Below the pieces are notes generated by a model. It was not told where the DNA came from. It saw only the letters and a program-made list of their open reading frames with translations, and ran no database searches. From Flavobacterium sp. (GTDB lineage: Bacteria > Bacteroidota > Bacteroidia > Flavobacteriales > Flavobacteriaceae), in the NCBI RefSeq assembly GCF_024710485.1, contig NZ_JANJUQ010000007.1, positions 186,001 through 250,000 of the forward strand: 64,000 bases of DNA, given 5' to 3'. This document shows, piece by piece, positions 8,411 through 18,154 of the stretch. Every line of letters starts with the position of its first letter. The first letter of the stretch is position 1. The position numbers and the translations under genes were made by a program.

Positions 8411-9268
8411 ATGAAGGGAATTATTTTAGCCGGTGGATCCGGAACCCGTTTGCACCCGTTGACTTTGGCTGTCAGCAAACAATTGATGCCGATTTATGAC
8501 AAGCCGATGATTTATTATCCGTTATCGACCTTGATGTGGTCCGGTATCAGAGAAATTCTTATCATCTCTACACCGCACGATTTGCCGTTGTTCCAACAAT
8601 TATTGGGCGACGGAAGCAGTTTGGGTTGCCGGTTTGAATATGCTGTACAAGAGCATCCTAACGGATTAGCCGAGGCATTTATTATAGGAAAAGAATTCAT
8701 CGGAAATGATAAAGTGGCTTTAGTTCTGGGCGACAATATTTTTTACGGTACTGGTTTATCTGATTTACTTTTAGCCAATAACAACCCCGACGGAGGCATT
8801 ATTTATGCTTATCATGTTCACGATCCAGAGCGTTATGGCGTAGTTGACTTTGATGAAAACGGCAATGTAATTTCCATTGAAGAGAAACCGCAACAACCCA
8901 AATCCAATTACGCTGTTCCGGGCATATATTTTTACGATAACGATGTGGTAGAAATAGCCTCGAACATCAAACCGAGTCACCGTGGTGAATTGGAAATCAC
9001 CGATGTTAATAAAGAATACCTTAGAAGAGGAAAATTAAAAGTCAGCATTCTTGATAGGGGAACTGCTTGGCTAGACACCGGTACTTTCAATTCTTTAATG
9101 CAAGCCGGTCAGTTTGTTCAGGTGATTGAAGAAAGACAAGGATTAAAAATAGGTGCCATTGAAGAAGCCGCATACAAAATGGGTTTCATTGATGCCGAAC
9201 AATTGAAAAAATTAGCCCAACCGTTGTTAAAAAGCGGTTACGGTACTCACTTGTTAAGTTTGATTTAA
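8411..9268 (+). CDS. rfbA: Glucose-1-phosphate thymidylyltransferase RfbA/RmlA
   Basis: 285 residues, the usual length. It converts glucose 1-phosphate and dTTP to dTDP-glucose, the first step of dTDP-L-rhamnose synthesis. The nucleotidyltransferase signature [11 protein letters not shown] with following [10 protein letters not shown] is at residues 8-31, and GDNIFYG near residue 110 supplies a metal-binding Asp. The C-terminus has the expected [10 protein letters not shown] motif. The stop overlaps the rfbC start by one base, indicating one operon. rfbB, which encodes the second pathway step, is absent from the window. Confidence 0.97.
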   Translation: MKGIILAGGSGTRLHPLTLAVSKQLMPIYDKPMIYYPLSTLMWSGIREILIISTPHDLPLFQQLLGDGSSLGCRFEYAVQEHPNGLAEAFIIGKEFIGNDKVALVLGDNIFYGTGLSDLLLANNNPDGGIIYAYHVHDPERYGVVDFDENGNVISIEEKPQQPKSNYAVPGIYFYDNDVVEIASNIKPSHRGELEITDVNKEYLRRGKLKVSILDRGTAWLDTGTFNSLMQAGQFVQVIEERQGLKIGAIEEAAYKMGFIDAEQLKKLAQPLLKSGYGTHLLSLI

Positions 9269-9819
9269 TGAATTTTATACCTACAAAGTTGGAAGGATGT
9301 TTTATTCTCGAACCTAAAATTATTTTAGATGAGCGAGGGTATTTCATGGAAAGCTTTAACGAGCAGACTTTCCAAAATGGCATAGGGAAGCACATTCATT
9401 TTGTACAAGACAACCAATCGTATTCTTCCAAAGGTGTTTTGCGTGGTCTGCATTACCAAACCGGAGCACACGCCCAAGCCAAATTGGTAAGGGTTTTACA
9501 AGGAGAAGTGTTAGATGTTGCGGTAGATATTAGACCGGATTCCCCAACGTTCGGACAGTATGAATCCGTTGTTTTATCCGGTGAGAATCAGAGGCAATTC
9601 TTTATACCACGCGGTTTTGCTCATGGTTTTTTAGTTTTGAGTAGTACGGCAACTTTCTTCTACAAATGCGACAATTTTTATAATAAGGAAAGCGAAGGAG
9701 GCCTACTTTATAACGACCCGTTAGTGGGTATAGATTGGGGATTCCCTTCCCAAGAGATGATTATCTCCGAAAAAGATAAAATTCAACCTTTGTTGCAAAA
9801 CGCCAAAAAAGTATGGTAG
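9268..9819 (+). CDS. rfbC: dTDP-4-dehydrorhamnose 3,5-epimerase RfbC/RmlC
   Basis: 183 residues, full length for this cupin-fold epimerase, which inverts C3 and C5 of dTDP-4-keto-6-deoxyglucose. Recognisable stretches are D-E-R-G-Y-F-M-E-S-F near residue 23, VLRGLHYQ with the active-site His near residue 60, and FIPRGFAHGFLVLS near residue 112. It overlaps both neighbours (one base with rfbA, seven with rfbD), so translation is likely coupled. Confidence 0.97.
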   Translation: MNFIPTKLEGCFILEPKIILDERGYFMESFNEQTFQNGIGKHIHFVQDNQSYSSKGVLRGLHYQTGAHAQAKLVRVLQGEVLDVAVDIRPDSPTFGQYESVVLSGENQRQFFIPRGFAHGFLVLSSTATFFYKCDNFYNKESEGGLLYNDPLVGIDWGFPSQEMIISEKDKIQPLLQNAKKVW

Positions 9820-10670
9820 TACTGGTTACAGGAAGTTCGGGTCAGTTAGGACAAGCTTTGCAATTTATAGCGCCCAAACATAAGGAGTTTCAGTTTGTTT
9901 TTTGTTCTTCTTCTGAATTAGACATAACCGATAGGGCCAATTGTAACGCTATTTTCGAACAATACCAACCGCAATATTGTATCAATACAGCAGCTTACAC
10001 GGCTGTTGATAAAGCGGAAACCGAGTCTGAGAAAGCCTACTCGATTAATGTTATTGGCGCCGGAAACATAGCTGAGGTTTGTAAAAAACTGAATACCGTT
10101 TTGATACACATTTCAACTGATTTTGTTTTTGACGGTACCCGAAAATTACCTTACACCGAAGAAGACCAACCCAATCCGACCGGAGTTTACGGAAAAACCA
10201 AATTGGAAGGCGAAGTAGCCGTTCAACAAACCTGGAAGAAGCATTATATTGTTAGAACCTCTTGGGTGTATTCGCCATTCGGGCATAATTTTATGAAAAC
10301 CATGTTGCGTTTGGCTTCGGAAAGAGAAACCATTTCGGTAGTAAACGACCAAATTGGCACTCCTACTAATGCTGTTGATTTGGCTGAGGCTTTGGTTCAA
10401 ATCATCAAAAACAACCAACAACAACCGGCAATTGATAACTACGGCATTTATAACTTTAGTAATGAAGGTCAGTGTTCTTGGTATGATTTTGCTGAAAAAA
10501 TATTTGAAATCAACAAGATAAGTATAAATTTACTGTCGATTCCCACTTCTAGTTTTCCCACGCCGGCTAAAAGACCAAGTTACAGCGTGTTGGATAAAAC
10601 GAAGATTAAAAAGGCTTTTAGTTTGAAAATTAACAACTGGGAAACTAGTTTGAAAGATGAGCGAAAATAG
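9813..10670 (+). CDS. rfbD: dTDP-4-dehydrorhamnose reductase RfbD/RmlD
   Basis: 285 residues. This short-chain dehydrogenase makes dTDP-L-rhamnose with NAD(P)H in the last pathway step. The dinucleotide motif GSSGQLGQAL is at residues 7-16, STDFVFDG near residue 103, and the catalytic YGKTK (Y-x-x-x-K) near residue 129. It begins inside the end of rfbC and its 3' end overlaps the next glycosyltransferase by 14 bases. The three rfb genes together imply that rhamnose, or a sugar branched from it, is in the surface polymer. Confidence 0.96.
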   Translation: MVVLVTGSSGQLGQALQFIAPKHKEFQFVFCSSSELDITDRANCNAIFEQYQPQYCINTAAYTAVDKAETESEKAYSINVIGAGNIAEVCKKLNTVLIHISTDFVFDGTRKLPYTEEDQPNPTGVYGKTKLEGEVAVQQTWKKHYIVRTSWVYSPFGHNFMKTMLRLASERETISVVNDQIGTPTNAVDLAEALVQIIKNNQQQPAIDNYGIYNFSNEGQCSWYDFAEKIFEINKISINLLSIPTSSFPTPAKRPSYSVLDKTKIKKAFSLKINNWETSLKDERK

Positions 10671-11622
10671 TATCGATATATCCATTATTGTTCCTTTGTA
10701 TAATGAGGAACAGGTTTTTAATCAATTGATTCAAAGACTTCAGAATGTTATTTCTTCTACCCAATTTAGCTGTGAGGTTATTTTGGTTAACGATGGGAGT
10801 AGCGACAAAACTGCGGAATTGATAGAAACGATTTGCAAAGAAGACCATCGTTTTACCGGAGTATTACTTTCAAGAAATTATGGTCATCAATTGGCGGTTA
10901 GTGCCGGATTGGCGAATGTAAGAGGAAAAAGAGGTGCTATGATAATTGATGGTGATTTACAAGATCCACCAGAATTAATAACCGATTTTTACTCATTGTT
11001 ACTTGGCGGATATGATGTAATTTATGCTGTCCGAAAAAATCGAAAAGAAAGCTTCCTAAAAAAGAAAGCCTACAATTTGTATTATCGCTTACAGAAAAAA
11101 ATATCTAATTTTAATATTCCTATCGATAGCGGTGATTTCTCCATGATTAGCCGAAGAGTAGTAGATAATTTGAACGATATGCCCGAAAAAAGCCGATATA
11201 TCAGAGGTATGAGGGCGTGGATTGGTTTCAAGCAAATTGGTTATGAATACGACCGAGACGAAAGACAAGCCGGAGAAACCAAATACAGTTGGTCAAAACT
11301 CTTTGAATTGGCCTTTAATGGTATTTTTAATTTTAGTGACTTTCCCGTAAGGTTCATTGCTAAATTGGGATTTTTAACGGTCATTTTTTCCTTAATTTAC
11401 TTTGCTTATAATCTTTATAGAAAGTTTTATTACAATGACGTTCCGCACGGATTTACCGCAACAATATTGGCTATCATTTTATTTAGTGGTGTTCAGTTAA
11501 TCTCTTTAGGGATTATTGGCGAATATGTTTTACGCATATATAACCAAGTAAGAAACAGACCATTATTTATTATTGATAAAATAATCAGAAAAGAAGACAG
11601 TAACTTGAGCAAGGAATCTTAG
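10657..11622 (+). CDS. Family 2 glycosyltransferase, polyprenyl-phosphate type (DPM1/GtrB-like)
   Basis: 321 residues. The GT-A domain occupies the first 230: SIIVPLYNEEQVF, LVNDGSSDKT, and the D-x-D-type metal site within IIDGDLQDPPE. Two transmembrane helices follow (about 238-258 and 270-292), the layout of enzymes that put a sugar onto undecaprenyl phosphate at the inner membrane. Members of this group supply lipid-linked sugar to integral-membrane transferases such as the GT39 protein two genes downstream, so a pairing is plausible. The start overlaps rfbD. Confidence 0.9.
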   Translation: MSENSIDISIIVPLYNEEQVFNQLIQRLQNVISSTQFSCEVILVNDGSSDKTAELIETICKEDHRFTGVLLSRNYGHQLAVSAGLANVRGKRGAMIIDGDLQDPPELITDFYSLLLGGYDVIYAVRKNRKESFLKKKAYNLYYRLQKKISNFNIPIDSGDFSMISRRVVDNLNDMPEKSRYIRGMRAWIGFKQIGYEYDRDERQAGETKYSWSKLFELAFNGIFNFSDFPVRFIAKLGFLTVIFSLIYFAYNLYRKFYYNDVPHGFTATILAIILFSGVQLISLGIIGEYVLRIYNQVRNRPLFIIDKIIRKEDSNLSKES

Positions 11623-11626
11623 ATTT

Positions 11627-12394
11627 ATGAATCACGAATACTACAAAGAATATTACGATTTGGAGCGAAATCACTGGTGGTTTGTAGCTAGAGAGAGAAT
11701 AATATCCAATTATATCAGACGATTAATTCAGAAAGAGCAACTTTCTGATAAGAATTTAAACATTCTTAATATAGGTTGCGGCCCCGGAAGAAGTTCAGAG
11801 TATTTATCCCAATTTGGCAAAGTTACTTCTGTAGAGTATGATAAATTTTGTTGCGAATTTGCCTCCCAAAAAACAGGTCTTGAAATTATAAACGGCTCCA
11901 TTACCGAACTTCCTTTTGCCGAAACTTCCTTCGATTTGGTTTGCGCTTTTGATGTTATCGAGCACGTAGAAAACGATCAATTAGCAGTGACGGAAATGAA
12001 AAGAGTAGTAAAAAAGAATGGTGTTGTTTTTATTACAGTGCCTGCTTACATGAGTTTATGGAGTCATCACGATGTGATTAATCACCATTTCAGAAGGTAT
12101 AAATTACCCGAAATCAAGAAGTTGTTTTTAACTGGGAACGATGGTAAGATGATTTTTTCCTCTTATTTCAACACTTTTTTATTTCCTCCGATTTATGCGT
12201 TCAGAAAATTGAGCAATTTGTTTAAAACCGGAGAAAAAAGAGCCGGATCAGGCAGTGATTTTGAAGCCTTTAAACCCGGATTATTAAACAATGTTTTGTT
12301 TGCCATTATGCATCTTGAAACGAAATTTATCAATAAAAACATAAGTTTCCCGTTCGGAGTATCAATTTTATATACTTGGAAAAAACATAAGTAA
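11627..12394 (+). CDS. Class I SAM-dependent methyltransferase
   Basis: 255 residues. The SAM-binding motif I NIGCGPGRSSEYL is near residue 48, followed by VEYD with the ribose-binding acid, and FDLVCAFDVIEHVEND for motifs II/III. The N-terminus (YYDLERNHWWFVARERII) is typical of methyltransferases located beside membrane glycosyltransferases in polysaccharide loci. A hydrophobic patch near residue 185 may bring it to the membrane. It could methylate a sugar or a lipid carrier; the target is not shown by the sequence. Confidence 0.85.
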   Translation: MNHEYYKEYYDLERNHWWFVARERIISNYIRRLIQKEQLSDKNLNILNIGCGPGRSSEYLSQFGKVTSVEYDKFCCEFASQKTGLEIINGSITELPFAETSFDLVCAFDVIEHVENDQLAVTEMKRVVKKNGVVFITVPAYMSLWSHHDVINHHFRRYKLPEIKKLFLTGNDGKMIFSSYFNTFLFPPIYAFRKLSNLFKTGEKRAGSGSDFEAFKPGLLNNVLFAIMHLETKFINKNISFPFGVSILYTWKKHK

Positions 12395-12395
12395 A

Positions 12396-14252
12396 ATGAA
12401 GCTACTAAATTGGATAAAAAATAATAAGTGGTTTGTATCAATCTTATTTTTTGCTACAGCATTGAGAATCTACAATATTGATTTTCAAAGCGTTTGGTTG
12501 GATGAGATTCACACTATTAATGAAGCAAATCCTACTTTAAGTTTCCGTGAGATGTATCAATTGATGATGATTACTGAGCCACATCCGCCACTGTATTTTA
12601 TTCTGGTAAAGATATCATTCACAGTTTTTGGGTACACAACATTTGTTTTGAGATGTTTTTCGGCACTGATTGGTGTTGGAGGATTAATATCTATTTATTT
12701 TCTTGGAAAAGAATTGATGAATAAACAGGTTGGCATTGTTAGTGCCTTGCTTTTAAGTGTAAATTATTTTCATTTGTATCATTCACAAGATGGAAGAATG
12801 TATTCCATGTTGTTTTTAACCACTACTTTATCATTTTTGTACTTGGCTAAATTTATTAAAAAGCCATCTTATAAAGCGGCTGTTCTACATGGTGTTTTTG
12901 CGGGTTTAATGATTTACACTCATTTTTTTGCATTATTTGCCCTCTTTGCAGAATATTTAATTTTGTTATTTTTTATTCTAAGGCCATTTAAAACAGACTC
13001 AAAGAAATTTTTTTTGTTTTCGTTTATTTCTGGATTAATAACACTTGTTCTTTTTTTACCAAGTTTGAAATTATTTTTTGCAGCTTCAGAAAGGACATCT
13101 ATTTGGATTCCAATCCCTGGAGTAGATGTGTATACCCAAATGTTTAAAGAGTTTTTCGGTCAATCAGAAATTGTTTTGTTCTTTGTAGTTACCGTATTAT
13201 TTTATTGTTTGGTTCGATTATTTGAAAGCACTAATGAAGAAAGCTACACTATAAATCCTGATAAAAATGAGCTAAATTTTAGTTTTTTTATATTGATTAC
13301 ATGGATAATGGTTACCCTGCTAATTCCACTAGTATTGTCCTTTGTCAATTTACCCATGTTAATTACCCGTTATTTTATAAACTTACTTCCGGCAATAATT
13401 ATTTTGATTTCAATGGGAATCTTTTACATTCGAAATAGTGTTGTTAAATTAGGTATTATTAGTTTAATAATTGTTTTTTCATTAATAGATGTAGTTATCG
13501 TCAAGCGATTTTACACTAGTACCTACAAAACACAATTCAGAGAGTTGAGTTTGTTCATACAGAAGAACAAAAAGTCAGACGAAAAAGTTGTGAGCAGTTT
13601 GGCTTGGTATTTTCCTTATTTCTTTAATAAGAATGAAGAAAAAACAATTTTAATAGAAAATAATTTAGATAATTATGTAGCCGAAATGATTAGCGGTAAG
13701 GAACAAACAACATCTTTTTGGTATGCTGATGGACATCAAAGAACCTATAATCCTTCACAAGCCACCCTCGATTTTTTGAATGCAAACTTTGTGGTTGATT
13801 TGAATAGCGATTTTTATGACTGTTGGACAAAACATTATATTTTAAAGAAAGATTATAAACCTAATGTTGATATTACATCATTTTTTCCTTTAAAAACCGT
13901 AAACGGCGACAAAATGAATTTTTCTTTTGAAAGTTTTAATATCACTGCTGATAAAATTACCTTTAACGGTTGGGCTTATCTTGAAAACCAAGATGCATTA
14001 ACAACTCGGATTTATGTACTTGCGTTTGATGAGCAAAATAATTATACCATTTTAAACATCCAAAACAGCACAAGAAAAGATGTTACAACTTACTTCAAAA
14101 GTAAATTTAATATTGATAATTCAGGATTTTCAGCAGAGATTGACAAATCTGAATTCAGAAAAGGAATCTATAAGTTAGGAGTTTTACTTTTTGATGACCA
14201 AAATAAATCAAAAGGATTGGTAATTACTGATAAAAAAGTCAATATTGATTGA
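12396..14252 (+). CDS. Family 39 (ArnT/PMT-like) membrane glycosyltransferase
   Basis: 618 residues. The N-terminal two thirds contain about ten hydrophobic helices. The first extracytoplasmic loop carries the acidic W-L-D-E motif (residues 34-37) and a following EPHPPLYF stretch, both hallmarks of GT39/ArnT-type enzymes that use polyprenyl-phosphate sugars. From about residue 400 the protein is soluble, including a C-terminal beta-rich domain after residue 490 that is longer than a minimal family member. It starts two bases after the methyltransferase and ends the first operon of the locus. Confidence 0.85.
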   Translation: MKLLNWIKNNKWFVSILFFATALRIYNIDFQSVWLDEIHTINEANPTLSFREMYQLMMITEPHPPLYFILVKISFTVFGYTTFVLRCFSALIGVGGLISIYFLGKELMNKQVGIVSALLLSVNYFHLYHSQDGRMYSMLFLTTTLSFLYLAKFIKKPSYKAAVLHGVFAGLMIYTHFFALFALFAEYLILLFFILRPFKTDSKKFFLFSFISGLITLVLFLPSLKLFFAASERTSIWIPIPGVDVYTQMFKEFFGQSEIVLFFVVTVLFYCLVRLFESTNEESYTINPDKNELNFSFFILITWIMVTLLIPLVLSFVNLPMLITRYFINLLPAIIILISMGIFYIRNSVVKLGIISLIIVFSLIDVVIVKRFYTSTYKTQFRELSLFIQKNKKSDEKVVSSLAWYFPYFFNKNEEKTILIENNLDNYVAEMISGKEQTTSFWYADGHQRTYNPSQATLDFLNANFVVDLNSDFYDCWTKHYILKKDYKPNVDITSFFPLKTVNGDKMNFSFESFNITADKITFNGWAYLENQDALTTRIYVLAFDEQNNYTILNIQNSTRKDVTTYFKSKFNIDNSGFSAEIDKSEFRKGIYKLGVLLFDDQNKSKGLVITDKKVNID

Positions 14253-14282
14253 TAACATAAACAACGTTTTATATATAAATTT

Positions 14283-14290
14283 TATATTTG
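14283..14290 (+). promoter_or_regulatory. -7 box before the small lipoprotein gene
   Basis: TATATTTG, a perfect TAnnTTTG match, 16 bases before the ATG at 14307. It indicates that the lipoprotein is transcribed on its own. Confidence 0.65.
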
Positions 14291-14306
14291 CAAAAAAACA
14301 TTAAAT

Positions 14307-14855
14307 ATGAAAACTAAAAGTCTTATCCTTTTTGTGTTGCTAACAGTAAGTTTTTTTTCTTGCAAGGAAGAGAAAAAAGTAGAAGATAACACAAGTGAAG
14401 AGGTTAAAAATGTTGACACAAAATTTAAAGTTTCATTTGAATTATTAGCTATCAAAGACGATAATTTTCATCTTTATTACACAGAAGATGGTTCTATAAA
14501 CTTCACAGAAGAAAAATCACTTTGGTACCCATACAAAGGGAGCGATAAACCTCAAGAGGTGGTTTTCAGTTTGCCAGATGATGTAATTCCAACCAATTTA
14601 AGAGTTGATTTTGGTCATGATGTCAATAAAGAACAAACTGAAATTGTATTGAAAAAGTTTAAGATGAATTATTACGAAAAATCTTTTGAGGCAAAAGACT
14701 CTTTGATTTATTATTATTTCTATCCGAATCAAGAAAGTACAATTTTAGATAAAAAGACATCTACTTTAAAACGAATTAAACTAGATCAGAATTCACCACC
14801 AATTTTATATCCGCATGAGACACTTTCTCAGGAGATAGATAAATTAGTGAAATAG
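14307..14855 (+). CDS. Hypothetical lipoprotein
   Basis: 182 residues. The signal peptide ends in a lipobox (SFFSC), so Cys19 should be lipidated; E-E-K-K after the Cys is a charged start to the mature protein. The rest is a mixed alpha/beta soluble domain with no motif I recognise. It has its own promoter and its own terminator inside the polysaccharide locus, so it is a separate single-gene unit. Its relation to polymer assembly is unknown. Codon use is AT-rich like the adjacent glycosyltransferase gene. Confidence 0.8.
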   Translation: MKTKSLILFVLLTVSFFSCKEEKKVEDNTSEEVKNVDTKFKVSFELLAIKDDNFHLYYTEDGSINFTEEKSLWYPYKGSDKPQEVVFSLPDDVIPTNLRVDFGHDVNKEQTEIVLKKFKMNYYEKSFEAKDSLIYYYFYPNQESTILDKKTSTLKRIKLDQNSPPILYPHETLSQEIDKLVK

Positions 14856-14874
14856 GTTTAGCTAAATACTATTG

Positions 14875-14909
14875 AAATGCTACGAATGAACAAATTTGTA
14901 GCATTTTTT
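14875..14909 (+). terminator. Intrinsic terminator after the lipoprotein gene
   Basis: AAATGCTAC (14875-14883) pairs perfectly with GTAGCATTT (14898-14906) around a 14-base loop and is followed by T residues. Confidence 0.7.
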
Positions 14910-14942
14910 ATTTGACTACATTTACATTTATTCAAGTGAAGA

Positions 14943-16208
14943 ATGTTTAAAGGAATAGCGACATATTTGTTTAAAAACAAAAATCTCAAAAACCTAATTA
15001 CCTACGGTTTTGGGCAAGGGTTTAATTTAATTACGCCGTTGTTGGTTATTCCTTATATTGTTTCCATTTGTGGTGAAGAAGGCTACGGAAAAATAGGCGT
15101 AGGTATGGCCTTGGCCTTTTTCATCATGGTTTTTGTGGATTACGGTTCCGAAATTGTAGGGGTAAAAGACATTTCGGTCAATAGGGAAAACCAGGCCGAA
15201 TTAGAGCGCATTTTTATCACAACCTACACTGCAAAATTGGTGTTACTGGTATTAATGCTCGCGTTATTCAGTTTGGTTTTTTGGTTTATTCCCTATTTCA
15301 GCGAAGAAAAAACACTTTTCTTTTTTAGTTTGTCAATGGTTATAGGTCAGTATATTAACCCAACCTGGTTTTTACAAGGCGTTGAAAATTTCAAGTGGAT
15401 AACCCTACTCAACATCTTGTCAAAAGTAATTTACCTACTTGGCGTTTTTCTTTTTATCCATAAACCAGAAGATTACGTTTACAGCAATTTGATTTGGGGA
15501 ATCGGAATGATTGTCGCCTACGGAATCGTGTGGTTTTATGTTGTAACACACCATTCCTTCTCGTTTTCGAAGGTAAAAAAGGCTGCAGTAATTCAAATGA
15601 TTAAAGACAACTTCTCGCTCTTTTCTTCCCAGATTTTTGTTTCGCTTCAAATGTATTCTCCTATAGTGTTAATTAGTTTTTTCGGCGGAAATGCAATGGC
15701 CGGACAGTATAAAATTATCGACCAAATTATTGTGATTTTTAAAACCTATATTTTACTGTTCTTTAATTTTGTTTATCCCAGAGTATGTTATTTATTAGAC
15801 AAAAGCAAAGAAGAAGCGCTTCATTTTTGGAAACTTTACAACGGACTGAACCTGCTTTTTATTGTTTTATGCATGATAGGAATCCTAATTTTCTCGGTTG
15901 AAATTGTGTCCTATTTTAATCCGAAAGAAATCACAACGCTTAGCAATCTGTTAAAAATCGCAATTTTTATTCCTATACTACAAGGTATTACCATTCCGTT
16001 AAAGCAATTGGTTTTAGGATCGAATAAGCAAACACAATATGTTAAAATTACCATGATTATAACACTGTTAAGTTTGTTAATTATCGTACTGATTACTCCG
16101 GTGTACCATGTTTTAGGGGTTTTGGTAGCTTTGATAATCACCGAAATTATTACTTCATTCGTTTTCTATAAAACAATTAAAAACAATGTATTTCTTCGCA
16201 CAAGTTAA
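14943..16208 (+). CDS. Oligosaccharide flippase, Wzx-like (MATE/MVF superfamily)
   Basis: 421 residues with about twelve hydrophobic helices, the size and layout of Wzx-type flippases that move undecaprenyl-linked repeat units across the inner membrane. The N-terminal amphipathic start (LKNLITYGFGQGFNLITPLLVIPYIV) and the early motif YGKIGVGMALAFFIMVF are characteristic of the polysaccharide transport family. It follows the terminator of the preceding gene, and an upstream promoter is not obvious. Together with two polymerase-type proteins it points to Wzx/Wzy-dependent export. Confidence 0.9.
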   Translation: MFKGIATYLFKNKNLKNLITYGFGQGFNLITPLLVIPYIVSICGEEGYGKIGVGMALAFFIMVFVDYGSEIVGVKDISVNRENQAELERIFITTYTAKLVLLVLMLALFSLVFWFIPYFSEEKTLFFFSLSMVIGQYINPTWFLQGVENFKWITLLNILSKVIYLLGVFLFIHKPEDYVYSNLIWGIGMIVAYGIVWFYVVTHHSFSFSKVKKAAVIQMIKDNFSLFSSQIFVSLQMYSPIVLISFFGGNAMAGQYKIIDQIIVIFKTYILLFFNFVYPRVCYLLDKSKEEALHFWKLYNGLNLLFIVLCMIGILIFSVEIVSYFNPKEITTLSNLLKIAIFIPILQGITIPLKQLVLGSNKQTQYVKITMIITLLSLLIIVLITPVYHVLGVLVALIITEIITSFVFYKTIKNNVFLRTS

Positions 16209-16217
16209 AAACTATTG

Positions 16218-16225
16218 TATTTTTG
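16218..16225 (+). promoter_or_regulatory. -7 box before the acyltransferase gene
   Basis: TATTTTTG matches TAnnTTTG and lies 25 bases before the ATG at 16251, in the 42-bp gap after the flippase gene. Confidence 0.5.
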
Positions 16226-16250
16226 AAGCTGATAGTAAAATTGCGCTTAG

Positions 16251-16928
16251 ATGATTAAAAGATTTTTCCAAAAAATGCTGGCCAATTCCGGAAAAAGCTA
16301 CCAAATTGACGACCGAATCCCAACCCGATTGATTTATGTAACGCTATACAATCGAATGATAATGTTGGTCAGAGGCTTTTTAAAAACCGGCAAAAAAGTA
16401 TTCATTGGATGCAACACAAAAATTTTGAATTCACGCAATATAGTTTTTGGCAGCAACGTTACTATTGGGAGCTATTGTGAGCTTGACGGATTTGCTTCTG
16501 AAAAAATTGTCTTGGGAGATTGTGTGAAAATAGGATCTTACTCAAAATTGCTGTCCACCAGTCATTTTTCAAAATTCGGAAAAGGTTTGGTTATGGGAAA
16601 TAATTCAGCCGTAGGCGATTTTACCCATTTCGGCGCACCGGGCGGGATTGAAATAGGCAATGATGTGATTATGGGTTCCTATGTTTCTTTTCATTCCGAA
16701 AATCACAATTTCGGTGATGCTTCCAAACTCATTCGAGAGCAAGGTACCACATCAAAAGGAATCAAGTTAGGGAATAATATTTGGGTTGGCGCAAAAGTCA
16801 CTTTTTTAGACGGCTGCAGTGTTGGCAATAATTCTGTGGTGGCTGCCGGAGCAGTGGTAAACGGAAGTTATCCGGACAATGTTGTTATAGGAGGAATACC
16901 CGCTAAAGTAATCAAAACCTTAGCCTGA
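16251..16928 (+). CDS. Hexapeptide-repeat acyltransferase (left-handed beta-helix)
   Basis: 225 residues. Repeated hexapeptides of the [LIV]-G-x-x-x-x type run from about residue 60 to the end (for example IVFGSNVTIGSYCEL, IEIGNDVIMGSYVSF, IKLGNNIWVGAKVTF). The catalytic His lies in SFHSENHNF near residue 147, as in xenobiotic/maltose O-acetyltransferases. The likely role is O-acetylation of a polymer sugar. It overlaps the next gene by one base. The acceptor cannot be read from sequence. Confidence 0.9.
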   Translation: MIKRFFQKMLANSGKSYQIDDRIPTRLIYVTLYNRMIMLVRGFLKTGKKVFIGCNTKILNSRNIVFGSNVTIGSYCELDGFASEKIVLGDCVKIGSYSKLLSTSHFSKFGKGLVMGNNSAVGDFTHFGAPGGIEIGNDVIMGSYVSFHSENHNFGDASKLIREQGTTSKGIKLGNNIWVGAKVTFLDGCSVGNNSVVAAGAVVNGSYPDNVVIGGIPAKVIKTLA

Positions 16929-18154
16929 TGAAAATAGCCATACCCAATAATTGGTTTTATCAATTCCTGTTTATACTGTGTATTGTAGTACCTTATTTGG
17001 ATAATTTTGAATCAACCATATCGGTATGGAGTTTGGCCTTTATCATTACCATTCAGAGAAAATACTCCATTTCTCTATTTAAATTGGTCATACCTTATAT
17101 TTTAATTTTACTGATTGCGATAATAGTTTCGTTTAATTATGACTATCAAAAATACTTAGTCATCAGAGACATAACATATCTGTGTAAACCAATAATTGGA
17201 TTCTTTTTAGGCTACCAATTGTGTGGCAAAAATTTACAAAATGCCTTTAGATTAATTGTTAAAACAGGTGCTTTTATTGCGGGATGTCACATTTTAGTTA
17301 TTCTGAATGCCATTTTTATAGAAGGTGTCAGAACAGTCGCAGACTTAAGATTTTATTCAGGCTATTTCAGTGATTATGAAATTTATACGTTTATAATATT
17401 ATTATTTCACAAAGATTTTCAACTTGATTATTCCAAAAAAACACTTAGAATACTGACGGTTTTAGTAGGTTTTTCTGCGTTTATGTATTTGGCGCGAACC
17501 AATTTTATACAATTTATCATACTCTACCTGGCTGTCAAGGGTTATTTTGTAATCAATAAAAAATCTTTGGTCATTATCAGCAGTATTCTTATTACTTCAG
17601 TAGTAGGATATTTGATAGTTGTTTCCACTAATCCACGAAGAGGCGCTGAAGGATTTGAAGGATTTCTCTATAAAATCAAAGTGGCGCCTATGGAGCCTTT
17701 TAAAACGAAAATTAACCGAGAAGATTATAAAGATTTTAATGACAACTATCGTTCTTATGAGAATATTTTAACGGTACGTCAAGTAACCAGAGAAGGTGCA
17801 ATCCCAACCATTTTCGGTAAGGGAATAGGCTCTCAAATCGATTTGAAACAAGAAGTTTGGTTGGGTGATATGAACCTCAGATACATCTCAATTCTTCACA
17901 ACGGCTTCATGATTGTTTTTTTGAAATCGGGGTTACTGGGTATTTTTATTTATCTTTTTACTATTATTTATTTCTTTAGGAAATCCAAATCCGACCTTCC
18001 CATAGTCAGAAATATCAATTTACTATTTTTAGGGACCGGAGTTTTCCTTTTTGTATCCAATTGGGTGTTTTTAGGGTTTTATAATTTAACCGAAACCAAA
18101 TCAATACTCATAGGCTTTTTAATTGCCTATAGGGCGAAAATAAACCATCAATGA
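16928..18154 (+). CDS. O-antigen polymerase-like membrane protein (candidate Wzy)
   Basis: 408 residues with roughly ten hydrophobic helices and a large loop (about residues 235-310) rich in charged residues between late helices, the usual form of Wzy polymerases and WaaL ligases. No strongly conserved motif distinguishes the two. Position between an acetyltransferase and a glycosyltransferase favours Wzy. The overlaps at both ends (one and four bases) show operon organisation. A second protein of this superfamily is encoded at 21756-23117, so one may polymerise and the other ligate. Confidence 0.75.
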   Translation: MKIAIPNNWFYQFLFILCIVVPYLDNFESTISVWSLAFIITIQRKYSISLFKLVIPYILILLIAIIVSFNYDYQKYLVIRDITYLCKPIIGFFLGYQLCGKNLQNAFRLIVKTGAFIAGCHILVILNAIFIEGVRTVADLRFYSGYFSDYEIYTFIILLFHKDFQLDYSKKTLRILTVLVGFSAFMYLARTNFIQFIILYLAVKGYFVINKKSLVIISSILITSVVGYLIVVSTNPRRGAEGFEGFLYKIKVAPMEPFKTKINREDYKDFNDNYRSYENILTVRQVTREGAIPTIFGKGIGSQIDLKQEVWLGDMNLRYISILHNGFMIVFLKSGLLGIFIYLFTIIYFFRKSKSDLPIVRNINLLFLGTGVFLFVSNWVFLGFYNLTETKSILIGFLIAYRAKINHQ